Notes: a model not told the origin generated them from the letters alone. Numbered from the stretch's first letter, positions 8,067-17,704 are shown. The stretch is 64,000 nt of DNA from Sphingobacterium oryzagri (GCF_028736175.1 NZ_CP117880.1:868001-932000); one strand, 5' to 3'. Numbers and translations are program-made.

Positions 8067-10316
8067 TTAATAAATCACGAGTTCATCCGTAAACAAAAAT
8101 CCTTTGTTCACGTTTGTGGCTATAACTTTTACGTAGCGTGCCATTTGCGGCTTATCTAGCGTGACGGCAAACGTCTTAAACTTCAGTGTCGGATCTTTAT
8201 GGTCGTCCAGGTTTTTCAGTACGCCAACCTCCCGATAGTTTTTGCCATTGTCAGATAGTAAGACGCGGAATTCCCCAGGGAAAAATACACCTGGTCCCGG
8301 TATTTGCATAAAGCGCATGGACACCGATTTAATTTCCTCTCGTCGCTCGAAATCTACATACGCATCAAAATCGTTCGTGAAACCCTGCCACTGCTGGTCG
8401 TGATAACTCAATCCGCCCGTTATGCCGTTGGTCAGTGTAAGCTCTTTTTGTGCCGGATACCCTTGCCATGCATTATTATAAAACACTTTTTTTCCAATCG
8501 CCTTATGTAGATCTAGCTTAATTTCTTCCACCGGACTTACGCGTGCTGAGTCGATGAAGGAAGCTGCTTTAATCAAGGCCTTCGTTGTAAACTCTACCGG
8601 CACGGTAAATGGTGTCGACCTGTGTGTCGGCTCCGATCCATCGATACTGTAGTAAATGTTGGGCACAAGTTGCTCCGAACTTAGCTTGACCGTATTGCTC
8701 ATGCGATCTTTATTAAAAACAACCGTAGATACCACATGATACGACGGACGATAATAGTTTACATCCAACTGCTGCAAAATGCCGTAATGCCGCTGTAGTC
8801 TTTCTTTAAAATCGGGCCAGTTTCGCAATTCCTGATTTGTCCAATTTACTTCGGCAAGAGCCAGTGCACGCGGGAAAGCCATATATTCCACATGTTGATA
8901 AGTTGGTATATACTCCGTCCAGATATTCGCTTGTGCACCTAAGATGTGCTTCGCTTTATCAGCTTCCAACGCCGCCGGAACAGGATTGTACGCATATACT
9001 TTATCCATGGTGAGATATCCGCCAATTGCTTCGGGTTGCGTGCGCGGATCGGTTTGGTAACTGTCAAAATAGAGATAATTACCGGGCGTCATAATAACAT
9101 CGTGCCCCATACTGGCCGCTTTTATGCCGCCTTCTTCGCCTCGCCAGCTCATTACGGTTGCGCCTTTTGTGAGGCCACCCTCCAAAATTTCATCCCATCC
9201 GATCAACTTCCTTCCTTTCGATTGCAAATATGCATCCATCTGCTGAATAGCATAGCTTTGTAGTTCGTGCTCGTCTTTCAGTCCTTTTGCTTCTTTCAGC
9301 GCCTGACATTTAGGACAATCTTTCCAATGTTTTTTTTCCGCCTCATCACCGCCTATATGGATGTAAGGCGAAGGGAAAATCGCAAGCACTTCATCCAGTA
9401 CATTTTTTAAAAACGTAAATGTTTCCTCATTGCCCAGGCAAAACTCGCCTTGCGTGTAAGGTTGCCCGGAACAGGAAAGTTGCGGAAATACCGCCAAAAC
9501 CTCTTCGGAATGCCCCGGCATTTCAATTTCCGGAATGACGGTGATGCCTTTCTTAGCGGCATAGGCTACCAACTCGCGTGCTTGCGCCTGTGTGTAAAAG
9601 CCGCCACTCGCGTTTGGCGTGCCCTGCTCTACATACTGACGACCATTGGCCATCCATTCTTTCCAGGAGTTGTGTGTGCGCCATGCTGCTTTTCGCGTTA
9701 ATTCTGGATATTGCTTGATCTCCAATCGCCAGCCAGCACCATCAGTCAAATGCCAGTGAAAATAATTGAATTTGTACAGCGCCATGAGATCAATATATTT
9801 CTTAAGAAAAGAAAAAGGCATGAAGTGCCTGGACACATCAAGATGTAGGCCGCGATAGGCAAAGCGGGGACTGTCGTCAATAATAAGTTGCGGTACACTT
9901 TGCGGATCTTCTTGCAGTAAGCCCAATTGAATAAGCGTGTAAACGGCCGAAATCATGGCGGCAGGCTCATGTGCTTTAAGCAAGATACCGTTATCATCAA
10001 TTTCTAGCCTATAGGCTCCTTGCGCAATATTATCGGCCGCTTCTGCAGGAAACAAACGGATACCATGCTGGTGTTTTTTTCCTATTTTCTTTAAGACTTC
10101 TACTGGTAAAGTTTGGATTTGTGGGTATTCCGATAGCAGCGCCGTAACGTCTGCAAAGTTTTCCGTCGCAAATAAAGCGATATGGCGACCGATGGTGAAG
10201 CGCCCTTCACCATAAGTTATTTTATTGGGTTTCGGAATCAGCTGTACTTCGTATTGCTGTGCAAACACCCCGATAGGCAGGGATAAAATCAATAGGAGTA
10301 ATCGAAAAATTCGCAT
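8067..10316 (-). CDS. Beta-N-acetylhexosaminidase, glycoside hydrolase family 20
   Basis: 749 residues. A signal peptide (RIFRLLLLILSLPIGVFA) is followed by a GH20b-type N-terminal domain (about residues 22-145) and the GH20 catalytic barrel from about residue 150 (FAYRGLHLDVSRHF, FHWHLTDGAGWRLEI). The catalytic Asp-Glu pair is at residues 324-325 (HIGGDEAEKKHW). After about residue 530 there is a chitobiase-type C-terminal segment and then a discoidin/F5-8-like carbohydrate-binding domain. It removes terminal beta-linked GlcNAc or GalNAc in the periplasm or at the surface. No type IX secretion C-terminal domain is evident. It is a single gene with its own terminator. Confidence 0.93.
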   Translation of the reverse strand: MRIFRLLLLILSLPIGVFAQQYEVQLIPKPNKITYGEGRFTIGRHIALFATENFADVTALLSEYPQIQTLPVEVLKKIGKKHQHGIRLFPAEAADNIAQGAYRLEIDDNGILLKAHEPAAMISAVYTLIQLGLLQEDPQSVPQLIIDDSPRFAYRGLHLDVSRHFMPFSFLKKYIDLMALYKFNYFHWHLTDGAGWRLEIKQYPELTRKAAWRTHNSWKEWMANGRQYVEQGTPNASGGFYTQAQARELVAYAAKKGITVIPEIEMPGHSEEVLAVFPQLSCSGQPYTQGEFCLGNEETFTFLKNVLDEVLAIFPSPYIHIGGDEAEKKHWKDCPKCQALKEAKGLKDEHELQSYAIQQMDAYLQSKGRKLIGWDEILEGGLTKGATVMSWRGEEGGIKAASMGHDVIMTPGNYLYFDSYQTDPRTQPEAIGGYLTMDKVYAYNPVPAALEADKAKHILGAQANIWTEYIPTYQHVEYMAFPRALALAEVNWTNQELRNWPDFKERLQRHYGILQQLDVNYYRPSYHVVSTVVFNKDRMSNTVKLSSEQLVPNIYYSIDGSEPTHRSTPFTVPVEFTTKALIKAASFIDSARVSPVEEIKLDLHKAIGKKVFYNNAWQGYPAQKELTLTNGITGGLSYHDQQWQGFTNDFDAYVDFERREEIKSVSMRFMQIPGPGVFFPGEFRVLLSDNGKNYREVGVLKNLDDHKDPTLKFKTFAVTLDKPQMARYVKVIATNVNKGFLFTDELVIY

Positions 10317-10453
10317 ATCAAGTATTTCGTATTAGTTTGATGCTACAAATATCATCATTTATTTCCTTTAGGTATCTATGGAGTTTCCCTGCGGCAATAG
10401 AATATGATATTCGAACTACAATCGAGTTGTCGCATTTTTAGGAGAATAATGTT

Positions 10454-10461
10454 TAACTTTG
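10454..10461 (+). promoter_or_regulatory. -7 box (TAACTTTG) immediately upstream of lipA
   Basis: A perfect TAnnTTTG ends 4 nt before the lipA ATG (10466). If used, transcription would start at or next to the start codon, giving a leaderless mRNA. A -33 TTTG at proper spacing is not clear, so this is tentative. Confidence 0.4.
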
Positions 10462-10465
10462 CTGT

Positions 10466-11347
10466 ATGATTGAACTTCCTGTAATTCCTGTAACAGAAAC
10501 TCAACGCAAGCCAGATTGGCTACGCGTTAAACTGCCTGTTGGTAAAGAGTATCGGCATGTACGGAGTCTCGTGGATGAGCATAAGTTGCACACCATTTGC
10601 GAGAGCGGTAATTGTCCTAATATGGGCGAGTGTTGGGGAGCTGGTACGGCAACCTTTATGATCTTAGGAAACATTTGTACACGTTCCTGTTCATTTTGTG
10701 CAGTGGCTACGGGTCGTCCGAAAGCTGTTGATCTGGATGAACCTAGTCGTGTGGCAAACTCAGTGAAGTTGATGCAAGTCAAGCATTGCGTGATCACTTC
10801 GGTAGATCGTGATGATTTAAAAGATGGTGGCTCTACGATCTGGGCAGAAACAATCAATGCTATACGCCGGGAAAGTCCGGAAACCACGTTAGAAACATTA
10901 ATACCTGATTTTAAAGGACAATGGGATAACTTAGATCGCGTGATCGCGGTGCGTCCGGAAGTGGTCTCGCACAACTTGGAAACCGTTCGCCGGTTAACGC
11001 GTGAAGTGCGTATACAAGCAAAATATGATCGTTCATTGGAATGTCTACGTCGGATATCCGAAGCAGGACTACGCACCAAATCGGGGATTATGCTCGGTTT
11101 TGGCGAGACGGAAGAAGATGTAATCGAAGCAATGCAAGACCTTTACGACGTAGGGGTACACATTTTGACGATTGGTCAATACCTACAGCCTACAAAAGCA
11201 CATCATCCGGTGGTAGAGTGGATTACACCGGCTCAATTTGAGAAATATAAACAAATCGGTTTAAAAATGGGCTTTAAATACGTGGAGTCGGGCCCGTTGG
11301 TGCGCTCTTCTTACCATGCAGAAAAGCATTTGTTCGATATGCAATAG
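10466..11347 (+). CDS. lipA: Lipoyl synthase
   Basis: 293 residues. A radical SAM enzyme that inserts two sulfurs into octanoyl groups on lipoyl domains of 2-oxoacid dehydrogenases and the glycine cleavage H protein. The auxiliary cluster ligands Cys45, Cys50 and Cys56 ([12 protein letters not shown]) and the radical SAM motif Cys71, Cys75 and Cys78 (CTRSCSFC) are all present, as is the conserved C-terminal [12 protein letters not shown]. The length fits the family. No lipB is adjacent. It is monocistronic, with a strong hairpin after the stop. Confidence 0.97.
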   Translation: MIELPVIPVTETQRKPDWLRVKLPVGKEYRHVRSLVDEHKLHTICESGNCPNMGECWGAGTATFMILGNICTRSCSFCAVATGRPKAVDLDEPSRVANSVKLMQVKHCVITSVDRDDLKDGGSTIWAETINAIRRESPETTLETLIPDFKGQWDNLDRVIAVRPEVVSHNLETVRRLTREVRIQAKYDRSLECLRRISEAGLRTKSGIMLGFGETEEDVIEAMQDLYDVGVHILTIGQYLQPTKAHHPVVEWITPAQFEKYKQIGLKMGFKYVESGPLVRSSYHAEKHLFDMQ

Positions 11348-11393
11348 TACGGCGTATGCTTGTTTAGTTTACGGCGTAATTTAAAAATACATT

Positions 11394-11448
11394 AAAGGGC
11401 TGTCTCCTACGTGTTGTTTACAACAAACATGGGAGACAGCCCTTTGTT
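11394..11448. terminator. Long hairpin between lipA and the amidohydrolase gene
   Basis: AAAGGGCTGTCTCC and GGAGACAGCCCTTT form a perfect 14-bp stem with a smaller inner stem (TTGT/ACAA) inside. It lies between converging genes; the following bases on the plus strand are T-rich. Confidence 0.8.
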
Positions 11449-11490
11449 ATAAAATCTGCTAAGGGGCGAATGTTAAAATACCCTGTTCGC

Positions 11491-13140
11491 TTAGTCAGTT
11501 GGCCGCTCAAATACTGTTTGACCCGCAATAACCGTACGACGCGTTTTTATCTCACGGATTTTCGCTAGCGGGACCGTCATAATATCCGCTTCCAAAATAG
11601 TAAAATCCGCATCTTTACCACGCTCGATACTTCCGCGTTTTCGCTCTTGAAAACAAGAGTATGCCGCCCAGATCGTCATGCCCTTTAATGCTTGCTCGCG
11701 CGTAATCGCATTTTCCATTTGGAATCCTCCTTGCGGAAAACCACTATGATCTACACGTGCAACGGCCGCATGAAATCCATATAACGGATTGAAATGTTCA
11801 ATTGGAAAATCGCTACCCAACGCCAGCATACCGTACTGGTTCAGCAGGTCTTTGTAAGCGTATGCCCCTTTTATACGATCTGCTCCCAATCGTTCTTCTG
11901 CCCAATACATGTCAGATGTAGCATGGGTAGGTTGCACAGAAGGAATAATATGAAATTTTGCAAATTTGCTGAAGTCTTCCGGCGCGATAACCTGCGCGTG
12001 CTCAATACGCCAGCGTCTCTTTTCCGGTTCTTTCAAGTGTTTTCCATAAGTATCCAGCATCATTCGGTTGGCCGAGTCTCCGATAGCATGCGTGTTTACC
12101 TGGAATTCCGTCGCTGCGAGTTTTTTGATCACGTCGTCAAATTCTTTCGGACTATGAAGTAAAAAGCCGCGCGTCGGCGCATCGTGGTAATGATCTAACA
12201 GGCAAGCACCACGCGATCCTAAAGCACCATCGGCCATCAGTTTGACAGAGCGAATGCTGAGCCGATCACCGTCGAAAAAGCCTTCCTTGATATACTTTTC
12301 AATGCTCGCCCGATTGCCAGCAATCATGGCGTAATCGCGTATGGTCAGCGAGTCTTGCTGATAGAATTTTTTAAGGTAGTCGAGTTGTTCTACAGTAAGG
12401 CCAGCATCAACAATAGAAGTAAGGCCAACAGAAAATAGCGAATCTTGCGCACGGCGAAGCGCTAACAGCAATGGGCGCTCTTCTGGCGGCGGAATGTGCA
12501 GTTTAACCAGTGCCATGGCATTATCCATTAAAATACCACTTGGTTTTCCGGTGCTATCCGCAACGATAATACCGCCTTCTACCGGTTTCACGCTATCGAT
12601 CTGCGAAAGCTTCAGCGCTTGGCTATTAACCAGAGCAGCATGATAATCTACTCTGGAAAGGAATACAGGCGTTTCCGGGAAGTATTTATCCAGGCTATCC
12701 TTGGTTGGAAAAGTCTTATCCGCCCATTGGTTTTGGTCCCAGCCACCTCCAATGATCCACTTTTTTTCCGGGTAAGCCTCTTTATATATCTTTAACTTCG
12801 TCAGTACTTCATCAAATGATTTCGTGCCACGAAGATCAACCTGTTCCAACAGCTCGGCAAACATAAAGAAATGCGCATGGGCATCGTAAAATCCCGGATA
12901 GATAATACCGCCTTTCGCGTCTATGCGCTCTTTAGCAATATATTTCCTACTGATATCTTCGGATGTGCCGATGTCGACAAAAACGCCGTTTTTAATCGCA
13001 AATGCTTCCGCAACCGTAAAGTTGGAATCTACGGTATACACCTTGGCATTGTACACGATCAAATCCACTTCTTTGTTGGTGGTGCATGCAACAAAAATAA
13101 GAAGGAATACAGACAGCACAGTGAACGTAAAAAATTTCAT
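11491..13140 (-). CDS. Amidohydrolase family 3 (YtcJ-like) lipoprotein
   Basis: 549 residues with a lipoprotein signal (lipobox IFVAC, Cys19). It has the layout of metal-dependent amidohydrolases of the YtcJ/ExoG class: a small beta domain (LIVYNAKVYTVDS), a metal-binding DAHAHFF motif, a later conserved HAIGDSANR and HAQVI, and ALGSDFPIE near the C-terminus. Such enzymes hydrolyse amide or carbamate bonds, but substrates are mostly unknown and none can be inferred here. Attachment to a periplasm-facing membrane is inferred from the lipobox. It is monocistronic between two hairpins. Confidence 0.88.
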   Translation of the reverse strand: MKFFTFTVLSVFLLIFVACTTNKEVDLIVYNAKVYTVDSNFTVAEAFAIKNGVFVDIGTSEDISRKYIAKERIDAKGGIIYPGFYDAHAHFFMFAELLEQVDLRGTKSFDEVLTKLKIYKEAYPEKKWIIGGGWDQNQWADKTFPTKDSLDKYFPETPVFLSRVDYHAALVNSQALKLSQIDSVKPVEGGIIVADSTGKPSGILMDNAMALVKLHIPPPEERPLLLALRRAQDSLFSVGLTSIVDAGLTVEQLDYLKKFYQQDSLTIRDYAMIAGNRASIEKYIKEGFFDGDRLSIRSVKLMADGALGSRGACLLDHYHDAPTRGFLLHSPKEFDDVIKKLAATEFQVNTHAIGDSANRMMLDTYGKHLKEPEKRRWRIEHAQVIAPEDFSKFAKFHIIPSVQPTHATSDMYWAEERLGADRIKGAYAYKDLLNQYGMLALGSDFPIEHFNPLYGFHAAVARVDHSGFPQGGFQMENAITREQALKGMTIWAAYSCFQERKRGSIERGKDADFTILEADIMTVPLAKIREIKTRRTVIAGQTVFERPTD

Positions 13141-13172
13141 ATATAGCAGGCTTTAAGCTTATCTAAAGTACT

Positions 13173-13210
13173 AAAAAAGGCTTTCCAAAAAAATAGGAAA
13201 GCCTCTTCAT
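13173..13210 (-). terminator. Terminator after the bacilliredoxin gene
   Basis: AGGCTTTCC and GGAAAGCCT arms with an A-rich loop. On the minus strand the stem is followed by a T-run. It lies 26 nt past the bacilliredoxin stop. Confidence 0.8.
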
Positions 13211-13235
13211 TCAAAAAAATCAAAAAATCTAAAGA

Positions 13236-13646
13236 CTAGCAGTATTCATCAAATGCTGCAATAAGGTTGTCTGCGATCATTTGTGCAGGTCTGCCCTCAA
13301 TCATATGTCTTTCGATCATATGCACAAGTTTACCATCCTTAAATAAAGCCATGGCTGGCGACGAAGGCGGGTAAGGCAGCATATAATCTCGTGCTTTGTC
13401 GACTGCATCTTTTTCCATGCCCGCAAATACGGTAACCAATTTACTTGGTTTTTTACCGTTCTCTACTGCAAAGCGCGCCGCAGGGCGTGCATTTGCTGCC
13501 GCGCAACCACATACCGAGTTGACAACAACAAATACGGTTCCTTCCGAAGGGATAGCAGAATCTACCTCTTCAACTGATTTTAACTCCTGAAAGCCCGCAT
13601 CAGTTAATTCCTGACGCATCGGTGCTACTAAATATTCTGGATACAT
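13236..13646 (-). CDS. BrxA/BrxB family bacilliredoxin
   Basis: 136 residues of the YphP/YqiW (DUF1094) thioredoxin-fold family. The redox site is Cys46-Gly-Cys48 (VVNSVCGCAAANARPA). In Bacillus these proteins remove bacillithiol from oxidised protein thiols. Whether this organism makes bacillithiol is not visible here, and a general thiol-disulfide role is the alternative. The length is close to the family norm (about 140). It is cytoplasmic (no signal peptide) and divergent from ahcY across 220 nt. Confidence 0.88.
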   Translation of the reverse strand: MYPEYLVAPMRQELTDAGFQELKSVEEVDSAIPSEGTVFVVVNSVCGCAAANARPAARFAVENGKKPSKLVTVFAGMEKDAVDKARDYMLPYPPSSPAMALFKDGKLVHMIERHMIEGRPAQMIADNLIAAFDEYC

Positions 13647-13815
13647 GATGTTTTATTTTATAAACCTAAATTACAAAGTCAAATTTTCACTCCAATCGTT
13701 AAACGATGCTAACGAGTAGAATATCTTCTGTACAAATGTAAGCGATTGCCCAAGTTTTAACAAGATGTTATCCTCAAGATAATGTCAGATTTGCTCGAAT
13801 TGGGTACTAAATCAC

Positions 13816-13846
13816 TTTGAAATCAATATAGTATAGGTTATTTTTG
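13816..13846 (+). promoter_or_regulatory. Bacteroidota-type promoter for ahcY
   Basis: TTTG (13816-13819), 19 nt, then TATTTTTG (13839-13846): a full match to the TTTG-N19-TAnnTTTG consensus. Transcription should start near 13851, which supports the ATG at 13868 as the ahcY start. The upstream TTG at 13844 falls inside this box. Confidence 0.7.
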
Positions 13847-13867
13847 TGTGATAAAAAAATAAAAACT

Positions 13868-15184
13868 ATGTCATCTATAGAAACAAGTTACGTTCCTTAC
13901 AAAGTTAAAGATATATCATTAGCAGAATGGGGAAGAAAAGAAATAGAACTGGCGGAAGCTGAAATGCCTGGCTTAATGAGTTTACGTAGCGAATTTGGTG
14001 CTTCAAAACCATTGAAAGGCGCGCGTATTGCCGGATGTTTGCATATGACCATTCAAACGGCCGTGTTGATCGAAACGTTAGTTGAACTTGGTGCTGATGT
14101 ATCTTGGTCGTCTTGTAATATATTTTCTACGCAAGACCATGCTGCTGCCGCTATCGCTGCTGCTGGTATTCCGGTTTATGCATGGAAAGGAATGAACGAA
14201 GAATCGTTTAACTGGTGTATCGAACAAACTTTATTCTTTGGAGAAGATCGCGAGCCACTTAACATGATCTTGGATGATGGAGGCGATTTAACCAATATGG
14301 TATTTGATAAGTATCCAGAGTTGATCGACGGTATTCGCGGACTTTCAGAAGAGACGACTACAGGTGTGCACCGTTTGTACGAGCGCATGAAAAACGGTAC
14401 GCTTCATGTGCCGGCAATCAATGTGAATGATTCGGTAACCAAATCTAAATTTGATAATAAATATGGATGCCGCGAGTCTTTAGTAGATGCTATTCGTCGC
14501 GCTACCGATTTGATGCTTGCAGGCAAAGTGGCTGTTGTCGCTGGTTATGGCGATGTTGGTAAAGGTTCTGCCGAATCACTACGTTCCGCAGGTGTGCGTG
14601 TTATTGTGACGGAGATCGATCCGATCTGCGCTTTGCAAGCAGCTATGGAGGGTTACGAAGTGAAGAAAATGGCTGATGCCGTTAAGGAAGCAAATATCGT
14701 GGTAACCACAACAGGAAATAAAGATATCGTACGTTCAGAACATTTCAAGTTGATGAAGGATAAAACTGTCGTATGTAATATTGGTCACTTCGATAATGAA
14801 ATTGACGTAGCTTGGTTAAATGGCAGTTATGGAGATTCCAAAGTAGAGATCAAGCCGCAGGTTGACAAATATACGATTGATGGCAAGGATATTATTTTGT
14901 TGGCTGAAGGCCGTCTTGTGAATTTAGGATGCGCAACTGGCCACCCTTCTTTCGTGATGTCGAATTCCTTCACCAACCAAACCTTAGCACAGCTAGAGCT
15001 GTGGACAAATACCGCAAATTATGCGAAGGAAGTGTACACTTTGCCTAAGCACTTGGACGAAAAGGTTGCACGTTTGCACTTGGCGCACATTGGTGTGGAG
15101 TTAGACACGCTTTCGGAAGAACAAGCTGCTTACATTGGCGTTACAGTAGAAGGTCCATATAAGCCAGAAGCATATCGCTATTAG
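13868..15184 (+). CDS. ahcY: S-adenosylhomocysteine hydrolase
   Basis: 438 residues from ATG 13868. It splits S-adenosylhomocysteine into adenosine and homocysteine, relieving product inhibition of methyltransferases. Family marks include [31 protein letters not shown], the active-site segment [20 protein letters not shown], the NAD-binding [17 protein letters not shown] and the C-terminal PYKPEAYRY. The frame can be extended to a TTG at 13844, but that lies in the -7 promoter box. No recognisable SAH riboswitch is seen upstream. It ends in a hairpin shared with the convergent kinase gene. Confidence 0.97.
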   Translation: MSSIETSYVPYKVKDISLAEWGRKEIELAEAEMPGLMSLRSEFGASKPLKGARIAGCLHMTIQTAVLIETLVELGADVSWSSCNIFSTQDHAAAAIAAAGIPVYAWKGMNEESFNWCIEQTLFFGEDREPLNMILDDGGDLTNMVFDKYPELIDGIRGLSEETTTGVHRLYERMKNGTLHVPAINVNDSVTKSKFDNKYGCRESLVDAIRRATDLMLAGKVAVVAGYGDVGKGSAESLRSAGVRVIVTEIDPICALQAAMEGYEVKKMADAVKEANIVVTTTGNKDIVRSEHFKLMKDKTVVCNIGHFDNEIDVAWLNGSYGDSKVEIKPQVDKYTIDGKDIILLAEGRLVNLGCATGHPSFVMSNSFTNQTLAQLELWTNTANYAKEVYTLPKHLDEKVARLHLAHIGVELDTLSEEQAAYIGVTVEGPYKPEAYRY

Positions 15185-15230
15185 TCGTCACTCGTGCTTG
15201 TATAAAAGCCCGCAACTGACTAAAATATCG

Positions 15231-15272
15231 AAGGCACCTGGCCGCTTACGAAAGCGGCCAAGTGCCTTTTTT
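15231..15272. terminator. Hairpin terminator of ahcY overlapping the kinase 3' end
   Basis: AAGGCACCTGGCCGCTT pairs with AAGCGGCCAAGTGCCTT (one mismatch) and is followed by TTTTTT on the plus strand. The minus-strand kinase stop codon (15246) lies inside the stem. Confidence 0.85.
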
Positions 15273-15863
15273 GTTGCTTTCTAATTGCTGAAGATAGTTT
15301 TGCGTGATGCTGAGCGCATTTTGATAGCGCACGTCGCCAATACCGGAAACCAACTGCACATTGGCCGATAAGCGACGAAGCTCCTGCTTCCAGATAGCTA
15401 AAAAATGTGCGCGTTCGCCGGGAAAATCTCGTAAGGGATCGTCTTGCCAAGGCAGGTCGATATCCATTAATAAGTAGAGATCATACGTTCTTGCTTCGAT
15501 CGCGGCAGTTACCTGTGCAGGTGTATGACCGAAAAGATGGTCGCACCATACTTTAACCGTCATAATCGTTGTATCACAGATCAGGAGGTTGTTTTGTGCC
15601 AACGGTATCAGCGCTTCTTCGAGCGCGCGCTGACCGTAAAACATGTTGACTTCGTCTTGCTCGGTATATTGGTTGTTGAGGTCTTCGCAATAGTAGCGTG
15701 CGTATTCAGGCACACAAACGGTGCCTAACTGTGCGGCCAAAAACTTGGCAATCGTAGATTTTCCCGTAGATTCGGGGCCGACGACGGCTATTTTGATGGG
15801 TGCTGTTTTATCCAATGCTTTGTATTCTATGGTGATAGGTTTTTCGCCAATTGCGGTAACCAT
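15246..15863 (-). CDS. NadR-like nicotinamide riboside kinase (AAA ATPase)
   Basis: About 205 residues. A P-loop (VVGPESTGKSTIAKFLA, about residues 28-44) is followed by EYARYYCED and a C-terminal half typical of the ribosylnicotinamide kinase part of NadR. It would phosphorylate imported nicotinamide riboside to NMN for NAD synthesis, trapping the substrate brought in by PnuC. The upstream pnuC overlaps its start by 56 bp if ATG 15863 is used; a TTG at 15872 also exists but is less likely. No adenylyltransferase or helix-turn-helix domain of full NadR is present. Function is inferred from the domain plus the pnuC linkage. Confidence 0.85.
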   Translation of the reverse strand: MVTAIGEKPITIEYKALDKTAPIKIAVVGPESTGKSTIAKFLAAQLGTVCVPEYARYYCEDLNNQYTEQDEVNMFYGQRALEEALIPLAQNNLLICDTTIMTVKVWCDHLFGHTPAQVTAAIEARTYDLYLLMDIDLPWQDDPLRDFPGERAHFLAIWKQELRRLSANVQLVSGIGDVRYQNALSITQNYLQQLESNKKGTWPLS

Positions 15864-16422
15864 TCCATGCAATTATAGCAAAAGCAATGTAAAGTACCGC
15901 AGTTAACACCAAATCTTTGTGAATATAAAGTGGAATGTACGCTATATCGACAATGATCCACATGAGCCAGTTTTGAAGCACTTTGCGCGTCATCAAAAAT
16001 TGGGCAACGAAGCTAATAGCTGTGCATGAGCCATCAATAAAAGGCACATCGGTATCGGTAAATAAAAACAGTAGCGTGCCCAGACAGCAGGCTAAAAGTA
16101 ACGTGACAGCAGCAGTAATGACTAGCTGCTTACTATTAAATTTCACAATTACGGCACCCTGATCGTGCTGGCCGGTTTTCCAATAATACCAACCGTAAAT
16201 AGCGGTAGCTAGAAAATAAATTTGCAACAGTGCGTCACCATACAATTTACTCTGGAAAAAAATATAAGCGTAGGTGCAGACACTGACGATACTGATGGGC
16301 CAGTTTAATATATTTTGGCGGGCGGCAAGATAAACACAGAGAAAACCAGATAAGGTAGCGAGCCACTCCAGGGCGGAGGTAGCGAGAAATTGCTGGTATA
16401 AAGAGGTGAAAAATTCAGGCAT
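15808..16422 (-). CDS. pnuC: Nicotinamide riboside transporter PnuC
   Basis: 204 residues with about seven hydrophobic segments, including the family patterns LNWPISIVSVCTYAYIFF, IYGWYYW and QNWLMWIIVDIAYIPLYI. PnuC carriers facilitate uptake of nicotinamide riboside, driven by its phosphorylation inside the cell. The kinase for that step is the next gene downstream and overlaps it, so the two form a salvage operon. Some PnuC relatives (PnuT) carry thiamine, but the kinase partner argues for nicotinamide riboside. No riboswitch is seen upstream. Confidence 0.92.
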   Translation of the reverse strand: MPEFFTSLYQQFLATSALEWLATLSGFLCVYLAARQNILNWPISIVSVCTYAYIFFQSKLYGDALLQIYFLATAIYGWYYWKTGQHDQGAVIVKFNSKQLVITAAVTLLLACCLGTLLFLFTDTDVPFIDGSCTAISFVAQFLMTRKVLQNWLMWIIVDIAYIPLYIHKDLVLTAVLYIAFAIIAWNGYRNWRKTYHHRIQSIG

Positions 16423-16483
16423 ACCTTTAAAATTGTCGTTTAAAGATACACTTTCATTTAAAGAATGTGCGAAGCCTTAGCGC

Positions 16484-16957
16484 TTATTGTACGATTTTAT
16501 TCGCGCAATTTGTACTTGCAAACGATTCGGGCTTTGCCTTAAATTGAAATCCCATCCCCATGATGTATCCCATGGCCTCTTTCAAAGCAACATTAGATTC
16601 AAAATTTGGATTGGTGTTGATGTCGACATGTACTTCCAGATCGATGTGGTATTGATCGAGGAGGGGACATAAAAGATAAGCAATGTCGATCGATTTTTGG
16701 ACTTCGGTAAGCATACGCTCTTTAATGCTTTGCCGGTGTGTTTTTCTATCGCGGTGGATAAACATAAAACCACCTTTGTGTTCGCGGAGAAAGACGATCA
16801 CGGTCGCAAATTCAATAACCCCGCGCTTCACTTGGGAGTCGGTACCGATGTACACTTTTAATTTGTTGCCGAGATGGGTTTCGGTTTTGATAATTTCCTC
16901 AACAGCCTCGTTGATCGAGGACCGGATTGTTTCGCCATTGTATTTTTGCCAAACCAT
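16484..16957 (-). CDS. YkuK-family RNase H-like protein
   Basis: 157 residues with the RNase H-like fold signature IGTDSQVKRGVIEFATVIVF and later VHVDINTNPNFES, matching the YkuK/DUF458 family known from Bacillus subtilis. The biochemical role of the family is not established. Aspartates in YIGTDSQ and HVDINT could be metal ligands, but this is inference. It has no signal peptide. It lies between pnuC and upp, on the same strand, with gaps of about 60 and 100 nt, so it may have its own promoter. Confidence 0.8.
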   Translation of the reverse strand: MVWQKYNGETIRSSINEAVEEIIKTETHLGNKLKVYIGTDSQVKRGVIEFATVIVFLREHKGGFMFIHRDRKTHRQSIKERMLTEVQKSIDIAYLLCPLLDQYHIDLEVHVDINTNPNFESNVALKEAMGYIMGMGFQFKAKPESFASTNCANKIVQ

Positions 16958-17056
16958 AACGATGAATTATTTGATCTACTAAATATATTGATAAAGCGTG
17001 CATTGTATTTTTACTTAATATTAATTTTCTGTTATCTATTATTCTCGAAAAATATA

Positions 17057-17704
17057 CTATTCCTCTTTGTTTCCATAGGCGAGATCACCCGCATCGCCCA
17101 ATCCGGGTACGATGTAAGCTTTCGAGGTCATTTCGTTGTCTACAGCGCCTACCCAGAAGTGCGCTTCCGGTAAAAATGCGCGAACATGCTGCAAACCTTC
17201 TTCGGAAGCGATGACCACTGCAATATGTAGCTCTTTGATGTTGTATTCGGCCAGTAAATCTTTGCAACACAGTAGCAAGCTCTTTCCGGTGGCAAGCATC
17301 GGATCAGCCACTATAACAACCTTGTCGTCAAGATTTGGTGTATTACTGTATTTTTTATGAATTTCCATCTCGCCACTTTTTTTGGTGTGGCGGTAGGCTG
17401 CAATAAAAGCGTTGTCGGCGCGATCAAAAACATTGAGGAAGCCCTGATGGAAAGGCAAACCAGCGCGAATGATTGTAGCTAGCACGGGCTGTTGCTGCAA
17501 CACGCTGTGCGTTGCCAGGCCTAGTGGTGTTTCTACTGTAGTTGGTACATATTCAAGCGTTTTGCTTATTTCATAGGCCATAATTTCACCTAACCGTTCC
17601 AAATTTCGACGGAAGCGTAGCCGATCTTGTTGAATGGCTACATCACGTAATTCCACCAAATAGTGGTTGGCAATACTATTTTCTTTCGTCAGGATCGTGA
17701 CCAT
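17057..17704 (-). CDS. upp: Uracil phosphoribosyltransferase
   Basis: About 215 residues from ATG 17704. It converts uracil and PRPP to UMP (pyrimidine salvage). The PRPP-binding loop VVIVADPMLATGKSLLLC and the uracil-binding C-terminal segment (YIVPGLGDAGDLAYGN) are clear. The frame opens upstream to an ATG at 17749, adding 15 residues before MVTILTKENS, but homologues usually start near the internal methionine. It is divergent from uvrB. Confidence 0.95.
   Translation of the reverse strand: MVTILTKENSIANHYLVELRDVAIQQDRLRFRRNLERLGEIMAYEISKTLEYVPTTVETPLGLATHSVLQQQPVLATIIRAGLPFHQGFLNVFDRADNAFIAAYRHTKKSGEMEIHKKYSNTPNLDDKVVIVADPMLATGKSLLLCCKDLLAEYNIKELHIAVVIASEEGLQHVRAFLPEAHFWVGAVDNEMTSKAYIVPGLGDAGDLAYGNKEE

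Noticed and set aside
13844..13867. Upstream TTG start for ahcY adding eight residues
   Set aside because: The TTG overlaps the -7 box of a full-consensus promoter, so it would not be transcribed as part of the message. The ATG at 13868 matches the family start.
13647..13867. Possible SAH or SAM riboswitch upstream of ahcY
   Set aside because: No conserved motif or pairing pattern of these riboswitches was found; a standard promoter explains the region.
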